A stretch of 64,000 nucleotides of DNA from an uncultured Clostridia bacterium (GCA_947168885.1 CAMVNQ010000001.1:496001-560000), one strand, 5' to 3'; positions 7,099 through 16,002 are shown, numbered from the stretch's first letter. A program made the numbers and translations. Notes: a model not told the origin generated them from the letters alone.

Positions 7099-9033
7099 AT
7101 GGAAAAGAAGACAAAAAAGCTGTCGCGGATCATAACGATAAGGCTGTTTATAGCGGTGTTTATTGCGTTCGTCGTGTCGAGCGCAGTCACATACACCGTG
7201 CTTTATATAAGCTGCGCAGAGAAAGCAAATGCGCTGTTACAGTACGGGAGCGTATCTCTGAGTATTGATATTAAAGCAGATACCAATACCGAGCTCTTCA
7301 ATGTCTTCGGCGGCTTTATGGCAATGACGTATGCACAGGAGGGTGAGGAAGCAGCCGCAGCACTCCTTGAAGGCTCGAACTACTCCTATGTAGCAAAGAT
7401 GGACGGAACGATATATCTTTCGGGAAATGCGGATTTCATCGGAAAGAATGTGAAGGATATCGAATACATATCGAGTATGATAGATTCTGCTCTCATATAT
7501 ATGGAGCAGAACAGCAGCCCCATCAGCTATGAGATGACCCCGACCACGGTAAAGACGCTTGACGGTAAGCTTGATGTGTATTATCTTCTGATCGTGAGCA
7601 GAGATATCCCCGACAGCGTTATCCTGTCGGCACATCTCCCCGAGGACTGCGCCGAAGCCGCTCTTTACGCAAGTGAGCTGGTCTCCATGAACAGAAATGT
7701 CGGGCTTACCGGCTTCAATATTGTGATAAACTCCGACTATGATATATTAACGGCAACAACATTTCTGCCCAACACATACCACACAAAGTTCCCTTACCCT
7801 GAAATACTTGACAGATACAATGAAGGTACTGATGAAAAGCTCAAGACCTTTGACCTGCCGATATACTTTGACGGCAAAATTATAAATGTTCCGGCAAAGA
7901 TGCTGTTCGACAGAGCGGTTCTGTGGGATACGGATTATTTCTACTGCGTAAATCAGACATTCGGTACATATATCCTCAGCCTTTATCCCGCCGAGGAAGC
8001 GCTTGAACAGGCGAACGACACCATATTTCTCATCGTTCTGATAGAGGTAGTTGTATTCACGGTGCTGTTCATTGTACTTCGTCTGCTGATAAAGCGCAGA
8101 GTTATAAGGAAGCTCAATTCTGTCAACGCTTCTCTTTCCGCGATAACAGCCGGCAACCTTGATGAAAAGGTCGAGGTGCGCGACTCGCGTGAATTTGATG
8201 CACTTTCGACCGACATCAACGCTACCGTTGATAAGCTGAAAGATTATATCGCCGAAGCCGCAGCCCGAATAGACGCCGATCTTGCTGTTGCAAAGGCTAT
8301 ACAAAGCTCCGCGCTTCCGAACGTGTTCCCGCCGTTCCCCGAAAGAAAGGAATTTGAGCTGTTTGCAAGCATGAACGCGGCGAAGGAAGTCGGCGGAGAT
8401 TTCTACGACTTCTATATGCTGAATGACCATACGCTCGGATTCCTGATAGCCGATGTTTCCGGTAAGAGCATACCCGGCGCGATGTTCATGATGACATCAA
8501 AAACGGTAATCAAGAGCCTTGCGGAGAGCGGACTGCCGCCCGCCGAAGTGTTCAGTATCGCAAACGAAAAGCTCTGCGAGGGTAACGAAGCGGAGATGTT
8601 CGTGACCGCGTGGCTCGGTTATCTCGACCTGAAAACAGGTCTTGTGCGCATAGCGAACGCCGGACACAATCCGCCCGTACTGATACACGGCGGCAAAGCC
8701 GAATATGTGATATTGAAACCCGGTCTTATGCTTGCGGGAATGGACGGTATCCGTTACAAGGAGCAGACCTTGCAGCTCGAAAAGGGTGATATTCTATACC
8801 TATATACCGACGGTGTTACCGAGGCTATGGACAATGACGAGGAGCAGTACGGCGAAGACAGGCTGCAAAAGCTGCTGTCCTTCGGTAAAAATTATCCCGC
8901 ACCCTCGGCTGCAAACGGCATTGCCGAAACTGTCTGCGATATGGTGACAGCCGATGTCACGAAGTTTACGGACGGCGCCGAGCAGTCGGACGATATCACG
9001 ATGCTTTGTGTGAGATTTTTAGGAGGCGAGTAA
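7099..9033 (+). CDS. Membrane SpoIIE-type PP2C phosphatase with extracytoplasmic sensor and HAMP
   Basis: 644 residues. Membrane helix 1 lies near 12-35, an extracytoplasmic sensor region spans about 36-300, helix 2 spans about 305-330, then comes a HAMP-like linker (LSAITAGNLDEKVEV), a short signalling helix and a SpoIIE/PP2C domain with VGGDFYDF (about 431), IADVSGKSIPGAMFM, ANAGHNPP and the metal-binding TDGVTEAMD...QSDDITMLCVR. The expected role is to dephosphorylate the upstream STAS protein when an external signal is sensed. The downstream kinase gene starts one base after its stop, so translation is coupled. The sensor ligand cannot be read from sequence; a peptide-export neighbourhood suggests sensing of peptide or envelope state (inference). 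Confidence 0.9.
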   Translation: MEKKTKKLSRIITIRLFIAVFIAFVVSSAVTYTVLYISCAEKANALLQYGSVSLSIDIKADTNTELFNVFGGFMAMTYAQEGEEAAAALLEGSNYSYVAKMDGTIYLSGNADFIGKNVKDIEYISSMIDSALIYMEQNSSPISYEMTPTTVKTLDGKLDVYYLLIVSRDIPDSVILSAHLPEDCAEAALYASELVSMNRNVGLTGFNIVINSDYDILTATTFLPNTYHTKFPYPEILDRYNEGTDEKLKTFDLPIYFDGKIINVPAKMLFDRAVLWDTDYFYCVNQTFGTYILSLYPAEEALEQANDTIFLIVLIEVVVFTVLFIVLRLLIKRRVIRKLNSVNASLSAITAGNLDEKVEVRDSREFDALSTDINATVDKLKDYIAEAAARIDADLAVAKAIQSSALPNVFPPFPERKEFELFASMNAAKEVGGDFYDFYMLNDHTLGFLIADVSGKSIPGAMFMMTSKTVIKSLAESGLPPAEVFSIANEKLCEGNEAEMFVTAWLGYLDLKTGLVRIANAGHNPPVLIHGGKAEYVILKPGLMLAGMDGIRYKEQTLQLEKGDILYLYTDGVTEAMDNDEEQYGEDRLQKLLSFGKNYPAPSAANGIAETVCDMVTADVTKFTDGAEQSDDITMLCVRFLGGE

Positions 9034-9034
9034 A

Positions 9035-9442
9035 ATGAAGGAATTAACGATAGAAGCTACACCGGAAAATGTCGATACCGTCATAGAATTTGTTGACGCC
9101 CAGCTTGAAGAATATGGCTGCGGAATGAAAGAACAAATGGCGATAGATGTGGCTATCGACGAGCTTTTCGCCAATATCGCGCACTACGCCTACAAACCCG
9201 ATGTAGGCTATGCGACGGTGCGGGTCGATGTTCTGAAAGACCCGCTTTCCGTTGAGGTGACATTTATCGACAACGGCAGACAGTATGACCCGCTTGCAAA
9301 GGAAGACCCCGATACGACGCTCTCCCTCGAAGACCGCGAGATCGGCGGTATGGGTATCCTTATTGTCAAAAAGAGCATGGACGCGGTGAGCTATGAGTAC
9401 AAGGACGGGAAGAATATTCTGACGATAAAAAAGAATATCTGA
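9035..9442 (+). CDS. Anti-sigma factor serine kinase (RsbW/SpoIIAB-like ATPase)
   Basis: 135 residues of GHKL ATPase fold: N box MAIDVAIDELFANIAHYAY, G1-like VTFIDNGRQYDPL and G2-like IGGMGILIVKKSMDAVSYEY. It would phosphorylate the STAS protein and hold a sigma factor or another target. No sigma factor gene is in the window, so the target is elsewhere or is not a sigma factor. AGGAGG overlaps the end of the phosphatase gene. A short spacer then leads to the third copy of the promoter-like repeat. Confidence 0.9.
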   Translation: MKELTIEATPENVDTVIEFVDAQLEEYGCGMKEQMAIDVAIDELFANIAHYAYKPDVGYATVRVDVLKDPLSVEVTFIDNGRQYDPLAKEDPDTTLSLEDREIGGMGILIVKKSMDAVSYEYKDGKNILTIKKNI

Positions 9443-9482
9443 TAACAAGATCGGGCGGTCTGCTGATTATGTCGAAAAAAAC

Positions 9483-9534
9483 AAAATTTTTTCAAAAATC
9501 ATTATCCCTTTTCCGGTTTTCTGCAACTTAATAT
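9483..9534. repeat. Promoter-like intergenic repeat, copy 3 of 3
   Basis: AAAATTTTTT, ATTATCCCTTTTCCGG and TTTTCTGCAACTTAATA, almost identical to copy 1. Instead of a precursor gene leader, the repeat is joined directly to a fragment of a phosphatase gene at about 9535, so its former gene has been lost. Confidence 0.6.
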
Positions 9535-9748
9535 TGGATTTCTTATTGCCGATGTTTCCGGTAAGAGCATACCCGGTGCTATGTTCATGATGACAGCAAA
9601 ATCCACAATAAAAAGCCTTGCCGAAAACGGTATGCCGCCCGCCGAGGTGTTCACGAGGGCAAACGAAAAACTCTGCGAGGGCAATGAAGCGGAGATGTTC
9701 GTGACCGCGTGGCTGAGGTATCTTGGCAGCGAAAGCCAGCAGCAATAA
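9535..9748 (+). pseudogene. Fragment of a second SpoIIE-type phosphatase
   Basis: Translation from 9536 gives GFLIADVSGKSIPGAMFMM... LCEGNEAEMFVTAWL, which matches the middle of the intact phosphatase encoded around 8437-8625 with several substitutions, then ends early at 9748. It has no start codon or ribosome site and lacks both ends of the domain. The substitutions show a diverged paralogue rather than a fresh duplication. It implies that a second precursor/phosphatase cassette once stood here and collapsed. Confidence 0.8.
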
Positions 9749-9775
9749 AATAACTTTGAAAGGAAAGAAAAAGTA

Positions 9776-10678
9776 ATGAACGTAAAGAAAAGTCAGAAAC
9801 AAGTAATGGCAGTACCTTTCGCGTGTTTTATCGGTGTATGCGCGGTCTGCGTTGTCGGCATAATCATCGGCTCATTCTGTGACTTTTCCATAAACGAGGC
9901 ACTCGCGAACAAGACAGATATCGGCACCTTCTTTGCCACATACGGTCTGTATTTCGCGTACTGCCTGTTTCCGGCAGCGGGAATGTGCCTGTTCAAGGGA
10001 CTTTCCAGAAAGGGCGGCAATTATAGAATGCTTGCCTGGGTAATGCTCATTGTCGGGTATTATATGGCGGTATACTACAGCAACAACTATTTCGGAAAGA
10101 ACGTCAGAGAGCTCTTCGGATACACCGCCGGAGAGTCTTCACCGTTCATCTCCGTGCTGTGCTGGGGCTTCTGGGTAGTCTTGTACGCCTGGGTACCGAT
10201 AGTATGTTTCTTTCTGTTCGACGATACGGATCCGGACAAGCTGATAGCGGTCGGTGCAGCGATACTTGCAGCGGGAATACTCGCGGACAATGTCCAGAAC
10301 TGGCTCAAGCAGGTCGGTTCAAGACCGCGTTACAAATATCTTATAACCCTCGATGAACCTGAAAGCGAATACCGCAATTGGTGGCAGATGATACCAAACC
10401 TTGCGGGCAGTAACGACAACTATAAGAGCTGGCCCAGCGGTCACATGATGATAGCGGCGATGATATTCTCGCTTCCGATGCTGTCCGACGTATGCAAAAA
10501 ACGGAGTATGACGAAAAATCTCGTATGCTTCGCGCTCGCCTGTGTATATATTATTATTTGCGGGTATAACCGTATTCACATGACAAATCATTTTCTGTCG
10601 GACGTATGCTTCGGAACGCTGATAACATATCTCATTTTTACGGTTATATGTTCGGCGTTTATGAAGGCAGTAAAATAA
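9776..10678 (+). CDS. PAP2-family membrane phosphatase
   Basis: 300 residues, about six membrane helices. The three PAP2 signature motifs are present: KQVGSRPRY (KxxxxxxRP type), WPSGHMM (PSGH) and YNRIHMTNHFLSD (SRxxxxxHxxxD type, with Asn in place of the usual Ser). Family members dephosphorylate lipid phosphates such as undecaprenyl pyrophosphate, phosphatidate or sphingolipid phosphates at the outer membrane face. Undecaprenyl-phosphate recycling linked to envelope stress would suit a peptide-producing locus, but this is inference. GAAAGGAAAG precedes the ATG. Confidence 0.85.
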   Translation: MNVKKSQKQVMAVPFACFIGVCAVCVVGIIIGSFCDFSINEALANKTDIGTFFATYGLYFAYCLFPAAGMCLFKGLSRKGGNYRMLAWVMLIVGYYMAVYYSNNYFGKNVRELFGYTAGESSPFISVLCWGFWVVLYAWVPIVCFFLFDDTDPDKLIAVGAAILAAGILADNVQNWLKQVGSRPRYKYLITLDEPESEYRNWWQMIPNLAGSNDNYKSWPSGHMMIAAMIFSLPMLSDVCKKRSMTKNLVCFALACVYIIICGYNRIHMTNHFLSDVCFGTLITYLIFTVICSAFMKAVK

Positions 10679-10703
10679 GAAAGCTGAAAAGGAGACAACA
10701 ACT

Positions 10704-11765
10704 ATGAAGAACAACAAAACAGCATTGATGATCGCGGGGATAATGTCGCTTACGGCATTGTCCTCTTGTGGTACGTCAGCACCTGCTCCTGCTTCCGCAC
10801 CGGAAACGGCTGCGGCTGCACAGACCACGGAGCAGACAACGACAACTGCCGCGGAAACAACAACCACAACGACTGCCGCCGAGACAGAAGCTCCCGCCGT
10901 TAAGTCAGACCGTGTGGATATTCCCGAAAGCGAGTGGGACGAGTATCAGGAAAAAATATTTGCTGCAAATCAGAGACCGGCGGTATTCAAAAACCATCAG
11001 TTTATGACAATGGAATCCGACTTTGGTACAGACCCCGGCGAATACAAGGCTTATTACAACTGGTTCACCGAGAATGTTACATACTATCGCGCGCCGGCTT
11101 ATGAGGAGTTTTCTTCACCCGATGTGAGATATGAGATTGTCGGTATCGGTTCTGACTGGAATCCTGTCGCTACATATTATCTGGATATGATCGAGGGCGG
11201 TTATCAGTTCTGGCCCGTTCCGGACGATCTGAATGTTTGGTGTGATCCCGAAAACGAGACGATCACAGAGATGTACTTTCAGGACGGTAAGCTCTGTATG
11301 ACTTCGGTATATACTGAAGCAGGAACAGAGAATTATTATAGTATCCTGTTTCCGCATGTAGAATACACTGGCGGTACATTAAAGTACACAGCTGTCTTTG
11401 ACGCCGAGAGCCTTGAATTTTCAGAGTCCTCGTCATATATTGAGAAGGACGGAAAGACCGAATGGCTGTTTACCGACACATACAAATACGATGAGCCTGT
11501 ACCCTCGTGTATCAATGCAATAGAGGGATTCTTTGAGAGAGGCAATGTCAGTGCGGCAGTAACTGTCACAGCGACAGTGAATCCCGGCACCGAAAAAGAG
11601 CTGACAAAGAGCGTTACAATTCCCGCAAATTCGGCGGTAGATTTCTATACGCCCGATATCGCAAACCCCGCATACTACTCAGACTATGAATGTACACATC
11701 CTGTCACCGAGCAGTGGGATATGATGTCTGATCTGACTGTGTATATAAAGGAAGACGAGGAATAA
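10704..11765 (+). CDS. Secreted lipoprotein with Thr-rich linker
   Basis: 353 residues. A signal sequence ends in lipobox LSSC (about residue 22), followed by an Ala/Thr/Pro-rich low-complexity linker (about 25-70, with long runs of Thr) and a roughly 280-residue folded domain rich in aromatic and acidic residues (for example YYNWFTENVTYYRAP, PHVEYTGGTLKYTAVFDAESLEF). I do not recognise the domain. The linker would let it reach through the cell wall. GGAGA precedes the start, and the gene lies between the PAP2 and HD-GYP genes in one direction with short gaps, so these three are probably one operon. Confidence 0.7.
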   Translation: MKNNKTALMIAGIMSLTALSSCGTSAPAPASAPETAAAAQTTEQTTTTAAETTTTTTAAETEAPAVKSDRVDIPESEWDEYQEKIFAANQRPAVFKNHQFMTMESDFGTDPGEYKAYYNWFTENVTYYRAPAYEEFSSPDVRYEIVGIGSDWNPVATYYLDMIEGGYQFWPVPDDLNVWCDPENETITEMYFQDGKLCMTSVYTEAGTENYYSILFPHVEYTGGTLKYTAVFDAESLEFSESSSYIEKDGKTEWLFTDTYKYDEPVPSCINAIEGFFERGNVSAAVTVTATVNPGTEKELTKSVTIPANSAVDFYTPDIANPAYYSDYECTHPVTEQWDMMSDLTVYIKEDEE

Positions 11766-11778
11766 AAGGACTTTTGTT

Positions 11779-13137
11779 ATGGATATAATAACGCTAGTAT
11801 TAGGAAATGTGGCAAACATATTTGATGTCTGTTTCATGTTATGGTGTATCGTTCTGCTTTACCTTTCATTGAAAAAGTGCTTTCTGAAAAATAGAAAAGG
11901 TAAGGTAAGGCTGTTTTTGATATCAGCATTCACAAATCCCCTAGTGATGTACTTTGTGAGTCTTTATGCGATGATCATCCCATTATCAGCGGTCATATTA
12001 ATTTTCAATCTCGAAGATTATGTAAAAACGAACCCAGGAACTATAAACACAATTCAGTTTATTACAGGAAGTTTTTTATATATGTTCCTGACCTTAATGT
12101 TTTCGCGATTAGTTGGAAAGTGGCTGAAAGCGCCCAACAGATCACTGGTTACTTTCGTGTACCTGATGTTCGGAGTAGTTTTCTCTGTAATGATAAAGGA
12201 ATACAGTAACGAAACACTTGAAACATCGTTGTCGGCTTTCGTTTTAAGTATCGCCAGCACAACTGTTTTATTCATTGCTTCATGGCTTTTATATCATTTT
12301 GTTATTAAAGCACTTTCCCGACTGACTGATAAAAAGCGTGAGGTAAACACGAAAATATTCCTGATCCCGCCTGTTATATTTAATCTGACATACGTTTCAC
12401 TTGCGTTTACAAACCTTAACCTGAGTTTTGAGTCAACAACTATAGTTTACATATTTTCCACAATAATAATCTTTCTGTTTATATGGGCGTTCTATGTCAT
12501 TATCAGGAATATCAACGCGACAAATGAAGCGATAGAAGCGAAAGACGAGGTAAAGACGCTTTCCGTAGAGGTCATGGAAGCATTGGCACATACGATAGAC
12601 GCGAAGGACAAGTACACAAACGGTCATTCCGTCCGCGTGGCGAAATATTCACGCATGATTGCCGAGAAAATGGGACTGTCGGCGGAAATGTGTGAGAATA
12701 TCTACTATATGGGGCTTCTCCACGACATAGGAAAGATAGGCGTACCAAATGAGATAATCAATAAGCCCGCAAAGCTGACAGACGAGGAATATGATGTCAT
12801 CAAGACACACCCCGGCATCGGATACGGCATACTGTCAGAGATAAAAAGCAGACCTGATCTTGCAACAGGCGCTCTCTGGCACCATGAACGATATGACGGC
12901 AAGGGCTATCCCGAGCATAAGGCCGGCGAGGATATACCGTTGGAAGCTCGCATAATCGCTGTTGCGGACACCTACGACGCGATGACATCAAACCGCAGCT
13001 ACCGTCAATATCTCCCGCAGGATGTGGTGCGTTCGGAGATCGAGAATAACATCGGTACACAGTTTGAACCCGAAGCCGCAAGATGCATGATAATGATAAT
13101 TGATGAGGATAAAGAATATGCGCTGCATGAAACGTGA
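11779..13137 (+). CDS. Membrane HD-GYP domain protein
   Basis: 452 residues. About seven membrane helices occupy residues 1-245, then a short coiled linker (ATNEAIEAKDEVKTLSVEVMEAL) and an HD-GYP domain with GHSVRVAKYSRMI, LLHDIGKIGVP, HPGIGYGIL, HHERYDGKGYP and VADTYDAMTSNRSYR. HD-GYP domains hydrolyse cyclic di-nucleotides, usually cyclic di-GMP; the HD and GYP motifs are intact. The N-terminal membrane part could be a sensor. No diguanylate cyclase is in the window. The C-terminal 15 residues run to the end of the operon. Confidence 0.88.
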   Translation: MDIITLVLGNVANIFDVCFMLWCIVLLYLSLKKCFLKNRKGKVRLFLISAFTNPLVMYFVSLYAMIIPLSAVILIFNLEDYVKTNPGTINTIQFITGSFLYMFLTLMFSRLVGKWLKAPNRSLVTFVYLMFGVVFSVMIKEYSNETLETSLSAFVLSIASTTVLFIASWLLYHFVIKALSRLTDKKREVNTKIFLIPPVIFNLTYVSLAFTNLNLSFESTTIVYIFSTIIIFLFIWAFYVIIRNINATNEAIEAKDEVKTLSVEVMEALAHTIDAKDKYTNGHSVRVAKYSRMIAEKMGLSAEMCENIYYMGLLHDIGKIGVPNEIINKPAKLTDEEYDVIKTHPGIGYGILSEIKSRPDLATGALWHHERYDGKGYPEHKAGEDIPLEARIIAVADTYDAMTSNRSYRQYLPQDVVRSEIENNIGTQFEPEAARCMIMIIDEDKEYALHET

Positions 13138-13145
13138 GGGAGCAG

Positions 13146-13265
13146 TAATATTGTTATCTTCGCGTCATACCACATACGAAAACAGAGCCTGCACCTCTAC
13201 CGAATAGTAGAACTGTGTTGAACGACGGGGCATAATACACCCTACATATAAAGATAACAATAATA
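13146..13265. repeat. Inverted repeat flanking an empty intergenic stretch
   Basis: TAATATTGTTATCTT at 13146-13160 is nearly inverted as AAGATAACAATAATA at 13251-13265, with 90 bases between. No gene or clear terminator lies in 13138-13394 otherwise. It may mark the edge of an old insertion or a large stem. Confidence 0.4.
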
Positions 13266-13394
13266 TGGCAAGTATATTATATATCATATTGTACGCTAAA
13301 GATTAAGGGTTTTGTTCAAAATTGCCAATATTGCGGGCGCTTCTATTAATTGTCCCATAAACGGCACAGATGAAAAATAATTTTCAAAAACCCC

Positions 13395-13423
13395 TCGACA
13401 AGTTTCATGTCATGGTGTATAAT
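13395..13423 (+). promoter_or_regulatory. Sigma-A type promoter for the zinc-ribbon gene
   Basis: TCGACA, 17-base spacer, TATAAT, about 75 bases upstream of the ATG at 13502. Confidence 0.6.
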
Positions 13424-13501
13424 AGCTTACAAGCACGAACAGGCAACACAAACAGATGATCAATTGCCTCGTGCAGTCCCACAGTCGCGGAGGTCAAGTC
13501 G

Positions 13502-13708
13502 ATGAGACCGTTATCTGTCAAATGTCAGAGATGTAACTTTCGGCTTTTTGATGTCAGACCGGATTCTGATCCTCGCGGGATAATATCTATCAAATGCAAA
13601 AGCTGCGCAAAAGTATCGGATATCGACATAGCCGAATATGTGAAGAATCCGCCGCCGGAAATTGATAGAACGAAGCCTGTGAAGTGGAACGACCAGGTCT
13701 TATCCTAA
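13502..13708 (+). CDS. Com-like small zinc-ribbon protein
   Basis: 68 residues with two CxxC knuckles 23 residues apart (KCQRCNFRLFDVRP and IKCKSCAKVSDIDIAEY), the pattern of Com-like zinc proteins, small nucleic-acid-binding regulators known from phage Mu-type loci and common on Firmicute mobile elements. The ribosome site is CGGAGG. It has its own promoter. Its position just before integrative-element debris suggests it belongs to that element. The target nucleic acid is unknown. Confidence 0.65.
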   Translation: MRPLSVKCQRCNFRLFDVRPDSDPRGIISIKCKSCAKVSDIDIAEYVKNPPPEIDRTKPVKWNDQVLS

Positions 13709-13779
13709 AATTTAATAACTCATCAGCGGTACGAGCAACGGGTTCGTGACAGGCATTATGACCTGCCCAACGAGTCACC

Positions 13780-13910
13780 AAATAGCCGAACACTGAACGC
13801 CAAGAAAACGCACAGGACACGATGTCCTGAAGAAGTTTTCCAAAGGCGCACACGACGTGCGCTTACAAAGAAAACTTCGTGAGTCTTGGTAGTTCTTTGT
13901 TCGGCTATTT
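13780..13910. other. Large multibranched palindromic element
   Basis: A perfect 12-bp outer stem (AAATAGCCGAAC, 13780-13791, with GTTCGGCTATTT, 13899-13910) encloses a second stem (CCAAGA/TCTTGG), a small hairpin AGGACA-CGA-TGTCCT (13814-13828) and a nested hairpin (GAAGTTTTC/GAAAACTTC at 13832-13878 with GCGCAC/GTGCGC inside). T-rich DNA follows, so a transcript would also terminate here. It is a candidate structured RNA or a non-autonomous palindromic element. No protein-coding frame fits. The rest of 13709-14026 shows nothing else. Confidence 0.55.
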
Positions 13911-14026
13911 TTATTTTCTCAGGAGTTTTACCGCGAATGCGAAACTGTCGTACTAAATCCCAAGTCAAGTAAGCTAAAGCGCTTCGGATAAACAATACGC
14001 AAACTCAGGAAACAGAACAGGCTGTC

Positions 14027-14614
14027 ATGCCCGGTAACAGCATTGCCAAAGAAGTTGCCGATACCACAGGCGAGCCTTCGCAGCCGGTTTGGCTCATCAA
14101 CGACAAGAAAATTAATGAGCCGAAGTTCTGCGCTGCGTTTTTGGAAAATCACGCGCTCCGCTGCATCAACGGCCGCTTCATCGGCTATGACGGAGTTGTC
14201 GATGACAGCATCATCGACACGGAGATATACAGCATTATAAGACCGTTCATAGACAGCAATATTTCGCGAAAAATTAAGCAGCTACTCGGTGCGCTGAAAC
14301 TCGAATCGCATTCCGCTGAGTTCGTTCCGGACAGCAGTATCATTCATTTGCAGAACGGAACATATTATCTCGCGGACGGGTTTACCGAGGACAAGACGTT
14401 TTGTTTCAACCGCCTGAATGTCGCGTACAACTCAACCGCACCGGATCCGTCCGTATTTCGGAAATTCCTCGACGATCTGTTCTATGAAGAAGATATCCCG
14501 GCTGTACAGGAATGGCTCGGATACTGCCTGACTTCCAGCACGAAGGCGCAGAAAATGCTTACTGTCATCGGCAACGGCGGCGAAGGGAAGTCGCGTAATG
14601 TTAATTACAGGTAA
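14027..14614 (+). pseudogene. Phage/plasmid primase-helicase (P4/D5-type), truncated at Walker A
   Basis: 195 codons. The translation matches the D5-N region and the start of the helicase domain of P4-type primases (FCAAFLENHALRCINGRFIGYDG, later FLDDLFYEEDIPAVQEWLGYCLTSSTKAQKMLTVIGNGGEGKS). The frame ends five residues after the Walker A lysine/serine, so Walker B, sensor and arginine-finger regions are missing. The N-terminal primase domain is also absent. It is therefore a remnant of an integrative element replication gene, deleted up to a point close to the following integrase. ATP hydrolysis is not possible. Confidence 0.8.
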
Positions 14615-14680
14615 CGGCAGGAAGCCGTTAAGCAGACCGCCAGAAGAGCCGCACGGATGCGGCTATAAGAGGCGGATGCT
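14612..14680 (+). other. Tandem hairpins carrying a Shine-Dalgarno-like AAGAGG
   Basis: Hairpin 1 is TAACGGC-AGGAA-GCCGTTA (14612-14630). Hairpin 2 has an outer stem AGCA..CCGCC/GGCGG..TGCT, an internal loop with TATAAGA on the 3' side, and an inner stem GCCGCA-CGGA-TGCGGC (14631-14680). The same architecture occurs at 24072-24133. AAGAGG in the outer stem is followed at once by an ATG (14676) opening a 21-codon frame that ends inside the integrase gene. Confidence 0.55.
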
Positions 14681-14715
14681 AAATGCCTTGCGAATTATCA
14701 GGAGGAATAATTGCA

Positions 14716-15906
14716 ATGGCAAATATATCAAAACGCGGTAATAGCTATCGCATCAAAGTTTTCTGCGGATATGATGTAAACGGAAAGCAGAAATTACAGA
14801 CCAAAACATGGACTCCGCCAGTGGGGCTTACTGAGCGTCAGATCAAGAAAGAACTTGACAAACAGGTGTTGCTTTTTGAGGAAGAGTGCAAGAAAGGTCA
14901 GGTCACTGCGGCTGTAAAGTTTCAGACATTTGCCGAACAGTGGTTCAACGAGTATGCGATACTCAATCTGCGTAAAACATCATTCGCAAGACAGAAGCAG
15001 CTGACGACCCGTGTTTATCCGGCAATAGGTCATCTTCGTATCGACAAGATCACGAGCCGCGACATTCAGAAGTTCGTAACTGATCTTGCGCTGAAGGGAA
15101 AGAGCCTTGTAAACGGCAAGCCGCTCTCGCGTAAGACAGTTGTTCATCACCTCAGCTTCATCTCCGATGTTTTCAGTTACGCTGTTCGCCTGGGAATGTT
15201 AAGTGACAATCCCTGCCGGCGCGTGGTAGTCCCGAAAGGGGAAGTAAAGGAAAAACAGATCTATACTCAGGAGGAGCTTGCGGTACTTCTGGATAAAATG
15301 CAGGGCGAGCCGTTGAAGTACAAGGTCTTTTTCTATCTTATCGCTTACAGCGGATTTCGCAGGAGCGAGATGTTGGGACTCGAATGGAAGGACATTGACT
15401 TCGAGCACAACATCATAAGCATTAAGCGGACATCTAACTACACAGCGGAGCGCGGTATATACACAGATACGACCAAGACCAAGCGCTCACAGCGGACACT
15501 GAAGATTGCACAGCCGATAATGGATATGCTCAGGGATTTCAAAGCTGAACAGGACGCTTACAAGGAGAATCTCGGTGATAAATGGGTAGAAACGGACAGG
15601 CTCTTCGTGAAATGGAACGGCGAGCCTATGAATAACCAGACGCCTTACGGTTGGTTAAAGGAGTTCTGCGAGAAGAATGAGCTTCCGTTCTATGGCTTGC
15701 ATTCATTCCGTCATTTTGCGGCTTCAGCTTTGATCTCAGCAGGGCTTGATGTAGTGACAGTTTCCGGCGCATTAGGCCATGCAAATTCCGAGACGACGAG
15801 CAATGTGTATTGCCACATGCTTCAGGAAGCGCGTGCAAAGGTCTCTGAAGCTGTATCGAACGCACTGGATTTCAACAGAAACAAAGATACGAAAAACAGT
15901 GCTTGA
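14716..15906 (+). CDS. Tyrosine-type integrase (intact)
   Basis: 396 residues. The N-terminal arm-binding domain (MANISKRGNSYRIKVFCGYD) is followed by a SAM-like core-binding domain (FQTFAEQWFNEYA...) and the catalytic domain: Arg in YSGFRRSEMLGLEWKDID, HSFRHFAASALISAG (HxxR box), LGHANSETTSNVYCHM with the nucleophilic Tyr. All catalytic residues are visible. The start at 14716 is chosen for AGGAGG at 14700; the ATG at 14683 is less likely. It lies 105 bases upstream of the att core at 16011. Closely related to the split integrase at 28774/44656, as shown by matching segments throughout. It is the integrase of the older, mostly deleted element, but could act on neighbouring att sites. Confidence 0.92.
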   Translation: MANISKRGNSYRIKVFCGYDVNGKQKLQTKTWTPPVGLTERQIKKELDKQVLLFEEECKKGQVTAAVKFQTFAEQWFNEYAILNLRKTSFARQKQLTTRVYPAIGHLRIDKITSRDIQKFVTDLALKGKSLVNGKPLSRKTVVHHLSFISDVFSYAVRLGMLSDNPCRRVVVPKGEVKEKQIYTQEELAVLLDKMQGEPLKYKVFFYLIAYSGFRRSEMLGLEWKDIDFEHNIISIKRTSNYTAERGIYTDTTKTKRSQRTLKIAQPIMDMLRDFKAEQDAYKENLGDKWVETDRLFVKWNGEPMNNQTPYGWLKEFCEKNELPFYGLHSFRHFAASALISAGLDVVTVSGALGHANSETTSNVYCHMLQEARAKVSEAVSNALDFNRNKDTKNSA

Positions 15907-15968
15907 CAGGCTTTCCCGCAAATAAAGAACAGACAAAGAACAAAACGGCTTTAGGCGAAAAACAAAAT

Positions 15969-16002
15969 GCTCACAAATGGCTTTATTAAACCATTTGTGA
16001 GC
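15969..16002 (+). terminator. Perfect 12-bp hairpin after the integrase
   Basis: GCTCACAAATGG, 10-base loop, CCATTTGTGAGC. There is no T tract, so it is either a weak terminator or part of the attachment region. Confidence 0.5.

Noticed and set aside
13780..13910. Possible integron attC site (GCCGAAC/GTTCGGC arms)
   Set aside because: The arms differ from the attC R-box consensus, no integrase of the IntI type is nearby and the internal stems do not fit.
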